A stretch of DNA of 64,000 nucleotides from Asterella californica (lineage: Eukaryota > Streptophyta > Marchantiopsida > Marchantiales > Aytoniaceae). Each line of letters opens with the position of its first letter. Positions within the stretch are counted from its first letter, which is position 1. Where the stretch lies: NCBI GenBank assembly GCA_036924285.1, contig JAYKYS010000002.1, positions 38,238,501 to 38,302,500 of the forward strand, written 5' to 3'. The notes under the pieces are model-generated. The model saw only the letters and a list, made by a program, of their open reading frames with translations. It was not told the origin of the DNA and made no database searches. Of this stretch, positions 1 through 10,306 are shown piece by piece. The position numbers were made by a program, and so were the translations under genes.

Positions 1-523
1 TCAACTGTAACAGCCAACTTCAATTGATCATTTCAGGAGCAAATCCAACCCAAATGTAGGATTGTTTTACATCAATACAACCAGCACGGAGTGAACTACT
101 CGATCCCCTTGACAGCTCCTAAAGATCACCTCTCAAACTCCCGGATCACTCCAAAACGTGGCTCGGGGTACCGATTTGACCCCCCTGACTTTCAACGTCC
201 ATCACTCTCTCCTCAGAATTCCAAATCGCCTGATCTTTGTCTCTAGAGTGTAGCCCGTCTCGAGAGCTCTCCAACAAGACCACTCACTCCTCAAATGACC
301 CCCGGGAAGACCTCCAAAACCCTAAAGCCGTCTGCAGATCTGGAATGGCGTTGATTGGTCGAAAATAGACCAATAAGAAACAGATCTGAAACCTCTTTTG
401 TCCTTTACTTGGTACCCTAGAACAACTATGACCTAGCTACCCTCTCATGCCTTCAAGGCATTGGTCCCAACCTTAGTTAATTACCCTTGTCAAACTAGAG
501 AGATCTTACTTAACACTTAGGCT
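1..523. other. Noncoding flank, LTR-like composition
   Basis: No reading frame or RNA gene is supported here. The sequence is of mixed composition and resembles retrotransposon LTR or leader DNA in style (for example direct pairs such as ggtcgaaaatagacc), but I find no second copy in the window, so this is not established. It does not match the LTR of element A that would be expected to the left of the inverted half-element. Confidence 0.3.
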
Positions 524-952
524 TCAGTACAAGGTCAAGATGACGACCTGGAACCGATTTACAATGAAAGGTACTACAAAAGGAAATGGAGAAGCCATCA
601 CTTGATTACAGTACTCCTCCCCAAAGTTCCTTGCGATCCACGCACGATGATTGATCTTCCGCCGACAGTGACACCGAACATCGACCCAGACGTTGAAAGG
701 GATGTTGGCTGGATAATTCAAGTCCATTGGCCCTCCTCAAAGTAAGATGTACACTGTCAAGTCCCAGTCCTCTCCATACGTGACGATTGGTAAGATCACC
801 GGAGTAGGCGAGTCCATCATCCTCCCCATGAACTCTTCTCCAAAGTAGGCGACGAACCACTGTCGAAAGTGATCGCGGTGGATCAAGTGAAGCTTGATAT
901 GAAACGGGTTCAGAAATGGCAGATTTGGAACTCGATTCAGTCCTCCATCCAT
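524..952 (-). pseudogene. Unknown ORF made of two homologous repeats
   Basis: Read leftwards, a 71-codon stretch (952-737) and a 67-codon stretch (727-524) lie in the same frame, separated only by a TGA at 739-737. The two halves are clearly related to each other: both contain a run of the type YFGEEFMGRMMDSP or NFGEEYCNQVMASP, followed by a hydrophobic stretch (PVILPIV or PFVVPFI) and an ending VYIL or ILTLY. This looks like a roughly 75-residue unit duplicated in tandem. I do not recognise the family. It may be a coding relic of a host gene or of a transposable element lying next to the element A breakpoint. No start codon is certain. Confidence 0.4.
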
Positions 953-1246
953 GAATACAACTCCTGCCGCTCCTTCTTATCACGTAAGACACTAAGACAC
1001 ACTCATGAAAACTACCCCTCCAGAAGAATGCCTCACAAACCCCCAACCCACTATCTTATACCTATGTTGACAACAAGAGCCATTCACGCGAACGTTCACG
1101 GATCATTGAGTCGGCACATCTCGTTATCGTGCGATCTCACATCCAGATCTCTGTGAACGTGACACCTAATACTCTCTCATGCGAACTACACAAAAGGTTC
1201 ACCGAACACAAAAGAAAACACAACACCCGTTCTACACTGAATTCAC
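953..1246. other. Noncoding stretch up to the element A breakpoint
   Basis: No supported gene. The sequence just before 1247 has in-frame stops and no RT motif, so the retroelement homology of the next feature begins abruptly. The YxDD catalytic box expected just upstream of residue 1 of that feature is absent. Confidence 0.35.
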
Positions 1247-3656
1247 ATGTGGGACGTCTCACAACACGACAACGAGAGACACTTACGGGATGTGTTTGAG
1301 CGGTTGAGAGCTCATGGGTTGAAGTTACACCCTGGGAAGTGTAAGTTCTTCCAGGAGTTGGTAGAGTATCTGGGCCACACCATCTATCCAGGTGGATTGG
1401 GTGTTCAACAGACGAAGGTTGAGGCTATTGCACATATTCCACGCCCCACAGATGTGAGTCGAGTTCGAGCATTTGTTGGTTTGGCGAACTTCTATCATCG
1501 ATACGTGAAAGGGTTTAGTGCAATTGCGAAGCCGTTGACCAAGCTGATGAAGGTGGACCAGGAGTGGCAGTGGGGAGATGAGCAGGAGCGAGCTTTTGTA
1601 GAGCTCAAGGATAGGTTGACATCTGCTCCCATCTTGAGGAGACCCGTTAGAGGGCGTCCTTTCCAACTGCACACCGATTGGAGTATGTTGGGACTTGGAG
1701 CAGTGCTGACTCAGCATGATGATGAGAAAAAGGAGTTCGTGGTGGCGTATGCCAGTCGCTCCAACAATTCAGCGGAGGCGAGGTATAGTTCGTATGAAGG
1801 AGAGTGTTTGGCGACAGTGTGGGCTGTTGCACACTTTCGATGTTATCTGTTTGGGAACCCCTTTACTCTCATCACTGATCACCAGCCGCTCAAGTGGTTG
1901 ATGGAGTCCGACAAGCTTACAAGGAAGCTTGCACGATGGGCTCTGATCTTACAGGAGTATGACTTCCAAGTAGTACATAGACCTGGAGTTGCAAACCTAG
2001 ATGCCGACGGGTTGAGTCGCAACCCGTGCACGAGTCAGCAGGATCAGACTGGAGCTCGATGGCATGACGAGGTTGATGAGGAGATAGTGCCAGGGTGGCA
2101 TGCATCTGCCTTTCTTTGTGTGTTGGCCATGAACTCTAGTATGGAGGGCCAAGTCGTATCTTTCTCTGGTCAGAGAGTAGATGATAAGTCTCCAGATCCT
2201 GAAGGTGGAGATGGTGTTTCAGACCAGCGAGATATCCATGATGATGTGACCGTGATGGAGTATCTACGTACTGGTGTGGTAGTAGGCACAGTAAGTGCCA
2301 AGGAGCGAGATCGTGTCTTTCAACGAGCGAAGAGATTTCGACGAGAAGGACGACATGTACTTCGAGTGTGGGGTGATGGGAGGGTACGGATAGTGCCACA
2401 TCCATCCCAGAGGGCACAGTTAGTACGACATGCCCATGAGGAGTTGGGACATTTTGGAGTGAAGCGTACGCATAGCTTACTCCAAGGACAGTATTGGTGG
2501 CGTGGTATGCACATCGATGTGCAACAGTTTGTCGCACGATGTGTGGTTTGTGATCGAGTACGAGCATCGTTTAACGCTCCTACTCCACAGTTACACCCCT
2601 TACCGATTATGGGGTTGGGTTACCGTTGGAGTTTGGATTTTGCGGGATCCTTACCGTTGACCGTACGTCACCACCGGTATGTGTTGGTGATGGTGGAGCA
2701 CTTCTCCAAGTGGATTGAGTTGGTGGCATTACCAGACAAGGCGAGTGAAGGGACGGCGTACGCGTTCTTAGATCGAGTGCTGAGTCGTTTCGGAGCACCA
2801 GCTGAAGTGCTGACAGACCAAGGTACAGAGTTCCTCGGTGAGTTTCAGGCCTTGTGTGATCAGGCGCTGATTGATCATCGGACTACATCTCGAGATCATC
2901 CTGAGGCGGATGGTTTGGCGGAGAGGATAGTTCAGACGGTGAAGAGAGGATTGCGCAAGTATGGCTTGCAGAAGGGCCACTTGGGAGACTGGGATGTGCA
3001 GTTACCATGGTTGGCTATGGGCTACCGTTTTAGCCGACAAGCGTCTTTGGCTTCCTTCTCACCGTATTTCTTATTGTATGGCCGAGATCCAGATCTACCT
3101 TCGGCCATTCGTCGTGATTCTGCTGAGGTGCTGGACCTTGATGACCCGGATATGTGGGTGAGAGCATGTTCTCAACGAGCAGAGACATTTCGGAGAGTTA
3201 TGCCTATGGCTTTTGAGAACCTAGCGATTGCCCAGCATAGAGACACGTTGCGGTATGCGACTATCCGAGGAGGAGGTTATCGGCCGTCGATTCGCAGGTT
3301 TCATCCTGACGATTATATCTATCTACAGCAGACTGCACCGACGACGTTGGACGTGACCGCAGGGCGCACTATTTTACGAGTGCGTGAGGTGTTACCTTCT
3401 GGAGTACTCATGTTAGAGGGCCGTGATGGTGTTGTGTGGAAGGACCATGTGCGTAATTGCGCACCATGTCATCTTCCCAACATTGATGGTACCGTCGACC
3501 CAAGCTTAGCAGTTGTACGCGCGGGCTTGAGGTGTATGTTGTGTGGGTCTGCAGCGGAGCAGCCCGTATGTTGGTGTGTGATGGTTGTTCGAGAGGTTGG
3601 CACATGTCATGTTTGACTCCACCTCTCAGTGTAGTTCCTACTGGACGGTGGGACTG
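1247..3656 (+). pseudogene. pol: Gypsy pol 3' half: RT end, RNase H, integrase, PHD finger (inverted)
   Basis: Translation starts abruptly in the RT thumb region (residues 1-50, with HLRDVFERLRAHGLKLHP), just after where the YxDD box should be. RNase H follows, with D in LHTDWS (about 143), E in YEGECLA, D in ITDHQPLK (211) and D in DADGLSR (254). The integrase has an HH-CC finger (HEELGHFG and CVVCDR, about 397-435) and a DDE core: D464 (SLDFAG), D524 (LTDQGTEF), E559 (EADGLAER). The C-terminal domain ends in a PHD finger whose second half is out of frame: after [12 protein letters not shown] a one-base loss near 3567 shifts the frame, and the other frame reads [16 protein letters not shown] then PPL and GRWD before the junction at 3654-3656. 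All catalytic residues of RNase H and integrase look intact. It is the inverted continuation of the minus-strand element to its right. Confidence 0.85.
3654..3656. other. Inversion junction within element A
   Basis: The plus-strand PHD finger (ending Gly-Arg-Trp-Asp, next residue expected Cys) and the minus-strand RT (ending LDLRAGYHQ) meet here. The three bases CTG fit both sides: they continue the expected Asp-Cys codons of the PHD finger and complement the Gln codon of GYHQ. This is a tail-to-tail joint with 3-bp microhomology. About 60 RT residues between GYHQ and the post-YxDD segment are missing from the window. Confidence 0.6.
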
Positions 3657-4160
3657 ATGATACCCTGCTCGAAGATCCAAAGTACTGAAGACTTTCACAT
3701 GCCCCACTGCATCAAAGATCTCCTCAGGTGTCGGCATGGCATACTTATCGGACTTCGTCTGCCGATTGATAGGACGATAGTCCCCACACATCCGTCTATC
3801 TGTGTAGTTGCCATACATATCCTTCTTGGCTGGCATAACTGTGGCAGATGCATACTCTCCATGCGACATCTCCACCAACCCAGCCTCCAACAAGTCTTGA
3901 GTCCGACTCTGGATCAAGGCTCTCTCCATGTCACTGTACCTGTAAGGACGTCGAAAGATTGGCGTGTCATTAGCCAAGTCGATCCGTATACCAGGTCCCT
4001 TCAAGGTACCCAAATCCTTCATACTGAAGGCAAAACAATTCCTGTAGCTCTTCAGGAATCTTTGGACTCTCTCGTCTACCTCTATAAGCTTGGGTCCGAT
4101 CTCCGGCTCCCAAGTATCCTCTGTCACCATGCTAGAGGTAGAAGACGAAGTCGTTGACTG
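3654..4160 (-). pseudogene. pol: Gypsy reverse transcriptase, N-terminal part
   Basis: Same frame as the methyltransferase upstream, separated from it by a TAG at 4163-4161; the first ATG is at 4130. The protein shows the Gypsy RT fingers and palm start: an incoming PI-RRPYRYSDMERA segment, LLEAGLVEMSHGEYASATVMPAKK, CGDYRPINRQTKSDKYAMP and the catalytic-strand motif [11 protein letters not shown] (first catalytic Asp). It stops making sense at 3654, where the inverted pol half begins, so the YxDD box is lost. In a working element this would be joined to the RT end now on the plus strand at 1247. Confidence 0.85.
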
Positions 4161-4718
4161 CTATCTTGCAGCCTCTGGAGCAGTTTCCTTCTGCTCACCA
4201 CCAACAACCTCCACCGCTATTGTGTGTAAAACTTCTGCAGTTCTAGCTGCAAACTCCACACTCTCTCCTATGACATCCCATGATGTCCAAGGATGACGAA
4301 CTCCACGTGCCTCGCCCCCAGCCTTTGCCTCCACCGACCCGGTAGGCAAAGAGCTCAAGAGTGCTCGAGCAGTAACACCCGTCGATCGCATCCGACGCTG
4401 CTCAGCCAATCCAAGGCTAACAATCCATGTCAAGCAATTCAAGTCCATTGCTTGACTCAATACTTGACGACGTGAAGCCTCCGACACCGAAGCTACTGCC
4501 GTCATACTCGTAGTGAAACCCATCGCTCGCTCTCTCTCATCGGCATTGGGCTCCACCAACTGCCGTAATTGAGCATCCCACACAAGCCCAGGTCCTCCAT
4601 CTCTGTAAGCATGTGACGCTGGAAAGCTTACCAATGTGGGTAATGCTACCATGGGCCGTCCCACTAGGTTCACCACTGCCATGGGTGACCTATCGACGAC
4701 TCTCACTACTTGAGATCG
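4161..4718 (-). pseudogene. C-terminal part of the retroelement DNA methyltransferase
   Basis: This is the in-frame continuation of the pol frame after a single TGA at 4721-4719. It contains the target-recognition and closing motifs of a cytosine-5 methyltransferase: a segment like motif IX (LRQLVEPNADERERAMGF) followed about 20 residues later by a motif X-like stretch (RRQVLSQAMDLNCLTWIV). The rest (about 60 residues, Ala- and Glu-rich) is a linker to reverse transcriptase. With an Arg or Trp codon in place of the TGA the domain would be continuous. The annotation as methyltransferase tail depends on that continuity and on the spacing to motif VIII upstream. Confidence 0.7.
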
Positions 4719-6989
4719 TCATCCTGCATCCAAGATGCTATCAACCGTGAGGTGCGCTGATCGTCTCACTCCATCGTGTGCGCGCTTAAGCACCTCTCTC
4801 GGTAACAAGTTCGTCCACCACAACCGTGGACGATGTGCACGAGATCCCACTCTCGCTGCATCCAACAACACTGCTGGTCCAACCCAAGACCGCACTTGGT
4901 GCACACTCGCCATCATCTGTGTACGAGCATCACCCAACAAAGGAACATTCTCCAAGATGTATGCTGGAGAATCCACCTGATGCATCTGGAGATGTCGTAG
5001 GATCCGTAACATCTCCCAGAACATCCTAGATCGCGGGTCATGTAAACCCTGACCTCTCCCTGCACGCGTGTGACCTTGACATGGCCATCCGGCTATCACC
5101 AAGTGAATGGTGCCCACAAACGTAAGATCCTGCGCCCCCAGCAGCGAAATATCCGACGGTAATGCTTGCTGGTATCCTCTAACAGCTGATATGGGCAACA
5201 ACTCAGGATATCTCTGCACCAAACGTGCCACATGTCGCAATGAGATGCGTCTCGCAATCTCATCTCTCTCCACATACAAGTATCGCTGTACTTGTATACC
5301 TGCCTGCAATACCGCAGCCAAACCTGTGCTGATCCCTCCAAACAGCTCCAGCACACATACACCTTCCTCTGGATACTGCCACACAATGGGAGTCGTATCC
5401 AACGGTGATAAGGTCACAGGGCCAGTAGCAAGAACAACCCTTTGTTCCTCTACTGGTGGTACAAAAGCTTCACTCCAAGCGTGCTGCACCAACTGATCAG
5501 CATATTGCTGCAACCCTCCACTCGAACTCCAGAGTGGAACATCCAAGGCAGATGGTACTAACGTAGACATGCTAGGCATGTCCTCCACCTCCTCATCGAT
5601 CGGAGTATCCTCCGCATGGGCATTACCCTCCAACAACTCGTCCGGCCAAGTCATGATCGAACTGAACCCTGCAACGGATGCCATCGTTCCTGGTGTAGGC
5701 TCCGTCGTCCCAACTCTAGCACTGAACCGCACTGGTAAGCGGCTCACTCGTCCCTCACCGGACTGCCAACCTGGTCTGTAAGATGCTGTCTCTGCCCAAT
5801 AGTCAATCACGAACCCCATAGGGTACAACACAGCACCTCCCACCAATACATCATAAGACTCTGCGGCTGTAACGATGGCCTTGGCCTTCACCATAGAGCC
5901 ATCCGTGGGGTGATCTGGCCGAACTCTCACCGTCAACATCTCACGTGTCATGTGGAGAGCCGTACCTCCTGATCCCCCTAGAGATGTCTGCAACTGGAAT
6001 GGACATCTCTCTATCTCGAACTTCTTCAGACCCAAACCAATACACGCCGCCTTTCCCAACATCAACGGTTGGGCTCCAGAGTCTAACAAGACCTTCTGGG
6101 GTCGATACACTTTCCCTGAAGGTGCCACCAAACAGAAGATACCACTTCTGTTGTCCAACAACACCACACCTGGTGCCAAACTAGCACGGTCAATCGCCGG
6201 CCTAGCTGGTAACTCATCTAACCTAGCAGCCGCCGCTTGCCAAGTACCACTGGTAGCTGTCCTGATCCTCGACTCCATGGACACGTCTACCGCCTCTCGC
6301 TGAACTACCTCAGCACTAGAGGTAACTACATCCTCGCTCTCACTGAGCGTGGCCGCCAACTGGAACACTGGAGCCAAGTTGACTCCCAATGCCCTCATAT
6401 CCATGGCTGAGAATAGTGGGGCTCGCAAAACTGCTGTAGCCGCCCCCAACATCGGGTTCGACGTCGCATCCACAGACGCCGAAGGTGGACTCACATCACA
6501 CCCACTCCTGGATGTCGATGCCTCCAACTCTACTGCACCATCGGTAGGTCGTTTAGGAACCATAGATGTGGTCCTCAACGCCTCCGATAACGTGAACGAC
6601 TGGGGAAGCCTGGCTTGTCTACCAGCCTCCCCGCGTTGTGGATCCAACTCCACTGACGCACCTCGTGGCTCAGAGGCACGTACTGCACCTCTAGTCACTG
6701 CCGCAGATGCCTCAATCTGCACCACACCAGCCATGAAGTCGAAGTCACCTCCTTCTCCTCCATAAGACGTGGAAGCCTCTGTTCCACCTGACCTCCGCTG
6801 AGCCATGGCCATACTAGCTATCCTCTGCTCCAACTGCTCAATCCGAGCAGCCATACCTGCTTCTGACGTCATAGCAGGCGGTGGACCGACCGGTCCTCTC
6901 CCAGGTGCCGGACCTCTACCTCCAGCTCGACCACCACGGCCTCCCTGAGCTCCTCCGCCTCGTCCACGATCAGCCTTCCCTTGCCGCAA
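4719..6989 (-). pseudogene. Gypsy pol: retropepsin plus DNMT3-like cytosine-5 DNA methyltransferase
   Basis: The frame is continuous with Gag upstream. Residues 1-110 are a Gly/Arg-rich tail with a short coiled coil. The aspartic protease centres on VLLDSGAQPLMLG (catalytic Asp about residue 303; flap and YDVLVGGAVLYPMGF follow). From about residue 544 there is a C5-cytosine methyltransferase: motif I LELFGGISTGL, the GIQVQRYLYVERDE cofactor strand (motif II), motif IV LVIAGWPCQG with catalytic Cys, FWEMLRIL, motif VI YILENVPLLGD with catalytic Glu, and motif VIII SRAHRPRLWWTNLLP. The wording LFGGI-TGL, the AHR-RLWW box and the lack of a long C-terminal repeat are closest to the de novo DNMT3 group. 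Motifs IX-X lie beyond the TGA at 4719. Capture of methyltransferases by retrotransposons is known (de Mendoza et al. 2018); function here is inferred. Confidence 0.88.
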
Positions 6990-7145
6990 CTCGGGATGGA
7001 GATCAAAACAACGGTCACTACTGTGACCAGGTCGTCCGCAATGCTCACATTGCCTAGGTACTGCTGGAGACGTCCCTGATGTCCCTGACGTCTCATAACC
7101 TCTCCTCTGTGGACAGTCCCTCTGCTGATGAGGACCATCACACGT

Positions 7146-8198
7146 CTAGCAAGGACCCGCTTGCTGCTGACTAGAGAAGGACGGCATGGGCTTCTGCCCA
7201 CCAGATCCTCCTACACCTCCCTGCGATCGTGACTGCTCTGCACGATCCTTACCACCACCACCACCACGCTGTTGCGTAGCCTGTGATCCTCGAGAAGAGG
7301 TGGTCGCTCCATGTGGTGTCTCCTTGCTAAACCCAGCAACCACCACCCTCTCCTCCACCATGTTGAGCTCAATCCGCTCAGCCAGACTAAAGACAACCGC
7401 CAACGTCGGAGCGGTATCTCTAAGAAGAGTAGCATCTCTAACTCTCCTACGCAGCTCCCGGTCTAGTATCTCATACCAGAACTGGACTGCCTGTGCTTCC
7501 GTCACCCCTTGGGTAACGCTGATCAACCGCCTCATGCGAGTAAATGCCTCGCGTAGGCTCTCTCCAGTCTTCCGCTGGAACTCCTGCAGACTCCTCAACT
7601 TGTCGGTCCGCACACCCTGATAGTTCTTCCTCAAACATTGGAAGAACTGAACCACAGGGTTAAACCCTGGTGGTATCCCGCTCATACTACCACCTGCTCC
7701 ACTACCTGTGGACGCACCGCTGGTAGTAGGTACTCCGCCACCTGCGGCTGTACCACTGCTACTGGCACCCGAACTCGCAGGTGCTACGCCTCCCGAAACT
7801 GCGCCAGTAGTGATAGAAACGTAGTTGGGAGACCAATGTTGTCTCCACAACTCGATCTCAACACTGTAATCTCGCCTGAACTCATGATAATCGTCCATCG
7901 GCGGTCCCTCCAAGTGCTGGAACAAACCCTTCCACGCCATGAAGGGTGTAAACAGCTGTGGGTTCCGCATCTGCTGCAGATCGCACCAACTGTCGAACTC
8001 CTGGATGAAGTCATCCAGCTCAATGGTACCAACTGTACCCGAGTAACGTCGAGGCCCCTTCGTGGCCCCATAGATCTCGTCCATGTCCCACAACAACGGT
8101 GTGGTGACACTAGACTCACCACCAGAAAACGCGCTGTCTGCGTCTGACTCGTCCTCTGGAACAACCGACGGCAATGGTGTAGGTAGTCGGTACCTCAC
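7146..8198 (-). pseudogene. gag: Gypsy Gag of element A
   Basis: Gag has a capsid-like core: LDDFIQEFDSWCDLQQM, then FTPFMAWKGLFQHLEGP, then FFQCLRKNYQGVRTDKLRSL and EFQRKTGESLREAFTRMRRL, which is the retrotransposon Gag alpha-helical pattern with Trp/Phe anchors. A Ser/Gly/Thr-rich insert splits it (about residues 128-170). The C-terminus is Gly/Arg/Gln-rich. The frame is the same as protease downstream and is interrupted by a TAG at 7148-7146, after which two zinc knuckles follow: one of the unusual form CX2CX3HX4C (mutated here by the stop) and one standard (CEHCGRPGHSSDRC, about 7055-7015). The frame is open upstream of 8198 to a TAG near 8275; the true start codon is not clear. Confidence 0.8.
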
Positions 8199-8717
8199 CC
8201 CACTCCGTGTATACCCACTGTCGGAGAAGTCCCCACCAGAACCTCCCGAGAACTCCGTGATGAGAGAATCCCGCTAGCACACTCCCCAACCGGAAGTCGC
8301 AATCTCCGTCACCACCGTAACCACCACTTGCCTAACCCCGCTCCTACTGAGCTCACCTATCCCCTACTAGGACGGTCAAGGTAAGGGCAACCTGTACCTG
8401 CCATCACCACAGGCAGCCTCTCACGGTCTGTTGGTCGTCACTCCAACCGCGCCGTGAGAGAGACAAAGGTAGTCTGACTGGTCCGCAACTCCAGCCTCAC
8501 TACCGACAGCACACTGGAGTGAACTCACTCCGGAAATCAAGCGCCAACACAAGCAAACGCGGCGCACAAACAGGAAGCAGAATATGGAGGGGTTCCAACC
8601 ACAAGAAGTCCAAACGATAACCCTCCACACTCAAACATTCACATAAAGAGAAATCCAGCCCCACCCGGACTGACGTCTCCTCGTCGGTGACCACATGCAC
8701 AATATATGGTCACCAAC
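8199..8717 (-). other. Leader of element A with primer-binding-site candidate
   Basis: Between gag and the LTR lies about 0.5 kb of untranslated leader, shared with element B at 12373-12807. Immediately next to the LTR end (8717 reading leftwards) the element strand reads GTTGGTGACCATAT. The TGGTGACC part begins two bases after the LTR terminal CA and has the usual TGG start of a primer-binding site. I cannot name the matching tRNA. Confidence 0.45.
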
Positions 8718-8996
8718 TGTCGTAACTGACACTGGAGGTCACTAACTAGATGTCCACACCTCTAGTAGCTCCAAAAACATCCACGTGGTAGCTCTACTAG
8801 CTCACCCAAGACAACTGCCACCAACTGCCTACATACGCGTCTCTACGGTATAGACAAACACTACCACAACTATAGCTTGCCCCTAATACTATGGGGTCGC
8901 CCTACCACTCCTCTAGGAACGTGCGAGAAGGTCTCCTACTACCTTAAACAAGTCCATAAGTACTTGCACGCATCCCTGTAGGACACCAAGAGCTAT

Positions 8997-9083
8997 TGGT
9001 CTAGTGGTAAAGCCAAAGCTAAGACTAAAAAGTCAGGAGTCCAGGTCCAGAAATAGTGTTGGGATGGGTGACCAGCTGGTTTT
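8997..9083 (+). promoter_or_regulatory. 5S rRNA-like Pol III promoter relic in the LTR of element A
   Basis: The plus strand (antisense to the element) has TGGTCTAGTGGTA at 8997-9009, which fits the tRNA box A consensus. It then has a 5S box A-like position (about 9030-9043, decayed in this copy) and GGGATGGGTGACC at 9061-9073, which contains the plant 5S rRNA box C core GGATGGGTGACC. A TTTT run at 9080-9083 could stop Pol III. In the sister LTR (13111-13197) the box A part is AGTTAAGCGT, identical to the plant 5S box A start. The distance from that box to box C is the same as in plant 5S rRNA: 33 bases from the end of AGTTAAGCGT to the end of TGACC. Transcription is not shown. Confidence 0.6.
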
Positions 9084-9109
9084 ACCCTTCCCACACACTA
9101 GAACTTGGA

Positions 9110-9300
9110 TACCTCTCTCACGCACGCCAGCAAGCTGGCTTGCGGCGGGCGCGGGCTCGGGCTCAGCTCCGCTCCGCCTCCGCACTCTCGCACTCCGCTC
9201 TCACGCCTCCGCACTCACGCACCTCTGCTCCTCGAAGCCTCACTCTCGCACTCCACACCTCGACACTCCCGCTCACTCTCCGCTCCGCTCCGCTTGAAGT
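9110..9300. repeat. CTCGCACTCCGC low-complexity block in the LTR
   Basis: C-rich degenerate repetition of CTCGCACTC, CTCCGC and CTCACG units. A shorter version is in the LTR of element B (about 13225-13400). It produces several spurious long reading frames. Possibly a promoter-proximal C-rich tract of the LTR. Confidence 0.55.
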
Positions 9301-10306
9301 AGAGTAGAACAGGTACACACACACCAGAAGAGGCTCGGCTCCACCTCGAATTGCAGAAGATTGCACCAAAACAGCCTCCAAAACAGCGAAAACAGCTTGC
9401 GGGTGCACACGGGTGACCAAAATCTGACGTAAACAGCAAGAACCTCCAAATCCAACCCGAACACCACCAAAACAGATTCGCAAATGCACCACACACACTT
9501 CGCGGATGCACACAAACACAAAACAACTACTAAACTCGAGTTTCCCCACGAAATTGAGCCAAAATCTGACGTAACTAGCCTTTTAGTGCTTGCGGGTTTC
9601 ACGGCAGCGAACTTCGACATGCCATAACTTCTTCAGTCCTTGGCCAAACTCCACGAAACTTAGTGCGCTAGAATCGTCTCTCCAATGCGCTTCCAAAGAG
9701 TCCACTCCGGCCCGACATTGACAAGTATTTCAGCTGCTATGCCCAAACGCGCAATCCGGCTCCAACAACACACTTCAAGAACATTCCGCAAAATTTCTGC
9801 AGCGCTTCCGCATGACAGAAATCTCCACTCGACCCCAACGACAGCAAATCGATCTGCGACCACCAATGTAGCACGGCGTCCACACACCTCGATCACAGCT
9901 CCAAACAATCAACCACGAACGGCAACGCCCGAAGATACCAGCGGACGATTTCCGATTTCAGATCTGCGAGCTCTTACTGAACTCCGCCTCGACCTGCACT
10001 CAGTTCTTTGAGTAATCTGTATACAGAGATTACCATCTCCAACACCACAACAAGGATTACTCACAAACGGTCAAGCCAAACCCACTCTAAACGCGAAGAG
10101 AATCCGGGTTACACTCAACTAGACTATCCACCATAGCCTGGAGCTTTAAGGCTCAACTCAAAGAACTAAGGCCTCCAAGCCCTACCTGCGAAGTTTACCC
10201 CTAGTGGACTCTCCTCCCAACTCGCCCTAACGGCACTAACGGCCTTACCGGGATGCGCCACTTCGCACTCGGTCAACCTAGCCGAGGTGCCCAAACTGAC
10301 GTGACA

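Larger units (their letters stand above)
8718..10306 (-). repeat. 5' LTR of element A (1,589 bp)
   Basis: The outer end is fixed by comparison with element B: both copies stop after CTGACGTGACA (10306 and 14440), and the flanks differ beyond it. Reading on the element strand the LTR starts TGTCACGTCAG; its inner end at 8718 is TG on the plus strand next to the primer-binding-site candidate, giving short inverted ends TGTC...GACA. The LTR contains a Pol III/5S-like segment near its inner end (8997-9083) and a CTCGCACTC-type low-complexity block (9110-9300). No second LTR of this element is in the window. Confidence 0.65.

Noticed and set aside
361..377. 17-bp word GAAAATAGACCAATAAG shared with 27277-27293
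   Set aside because: A single exact match of this length can occur by chance in 64 kb, and the surroundings are unrelated.
6349..6765. 138-codon plus-strand frame opposite the pol gene of element A
   Set aside because: It is the antisense shadow of the Gag-PR coding strand, with no motif of its own.
9163..9620. Long overlapping minus-strand frames in the LTR of element A
   Set aside because: They lie in C-rich low-complexity LTR sequence, have no conserved motif and are not kept in the sister LTR.
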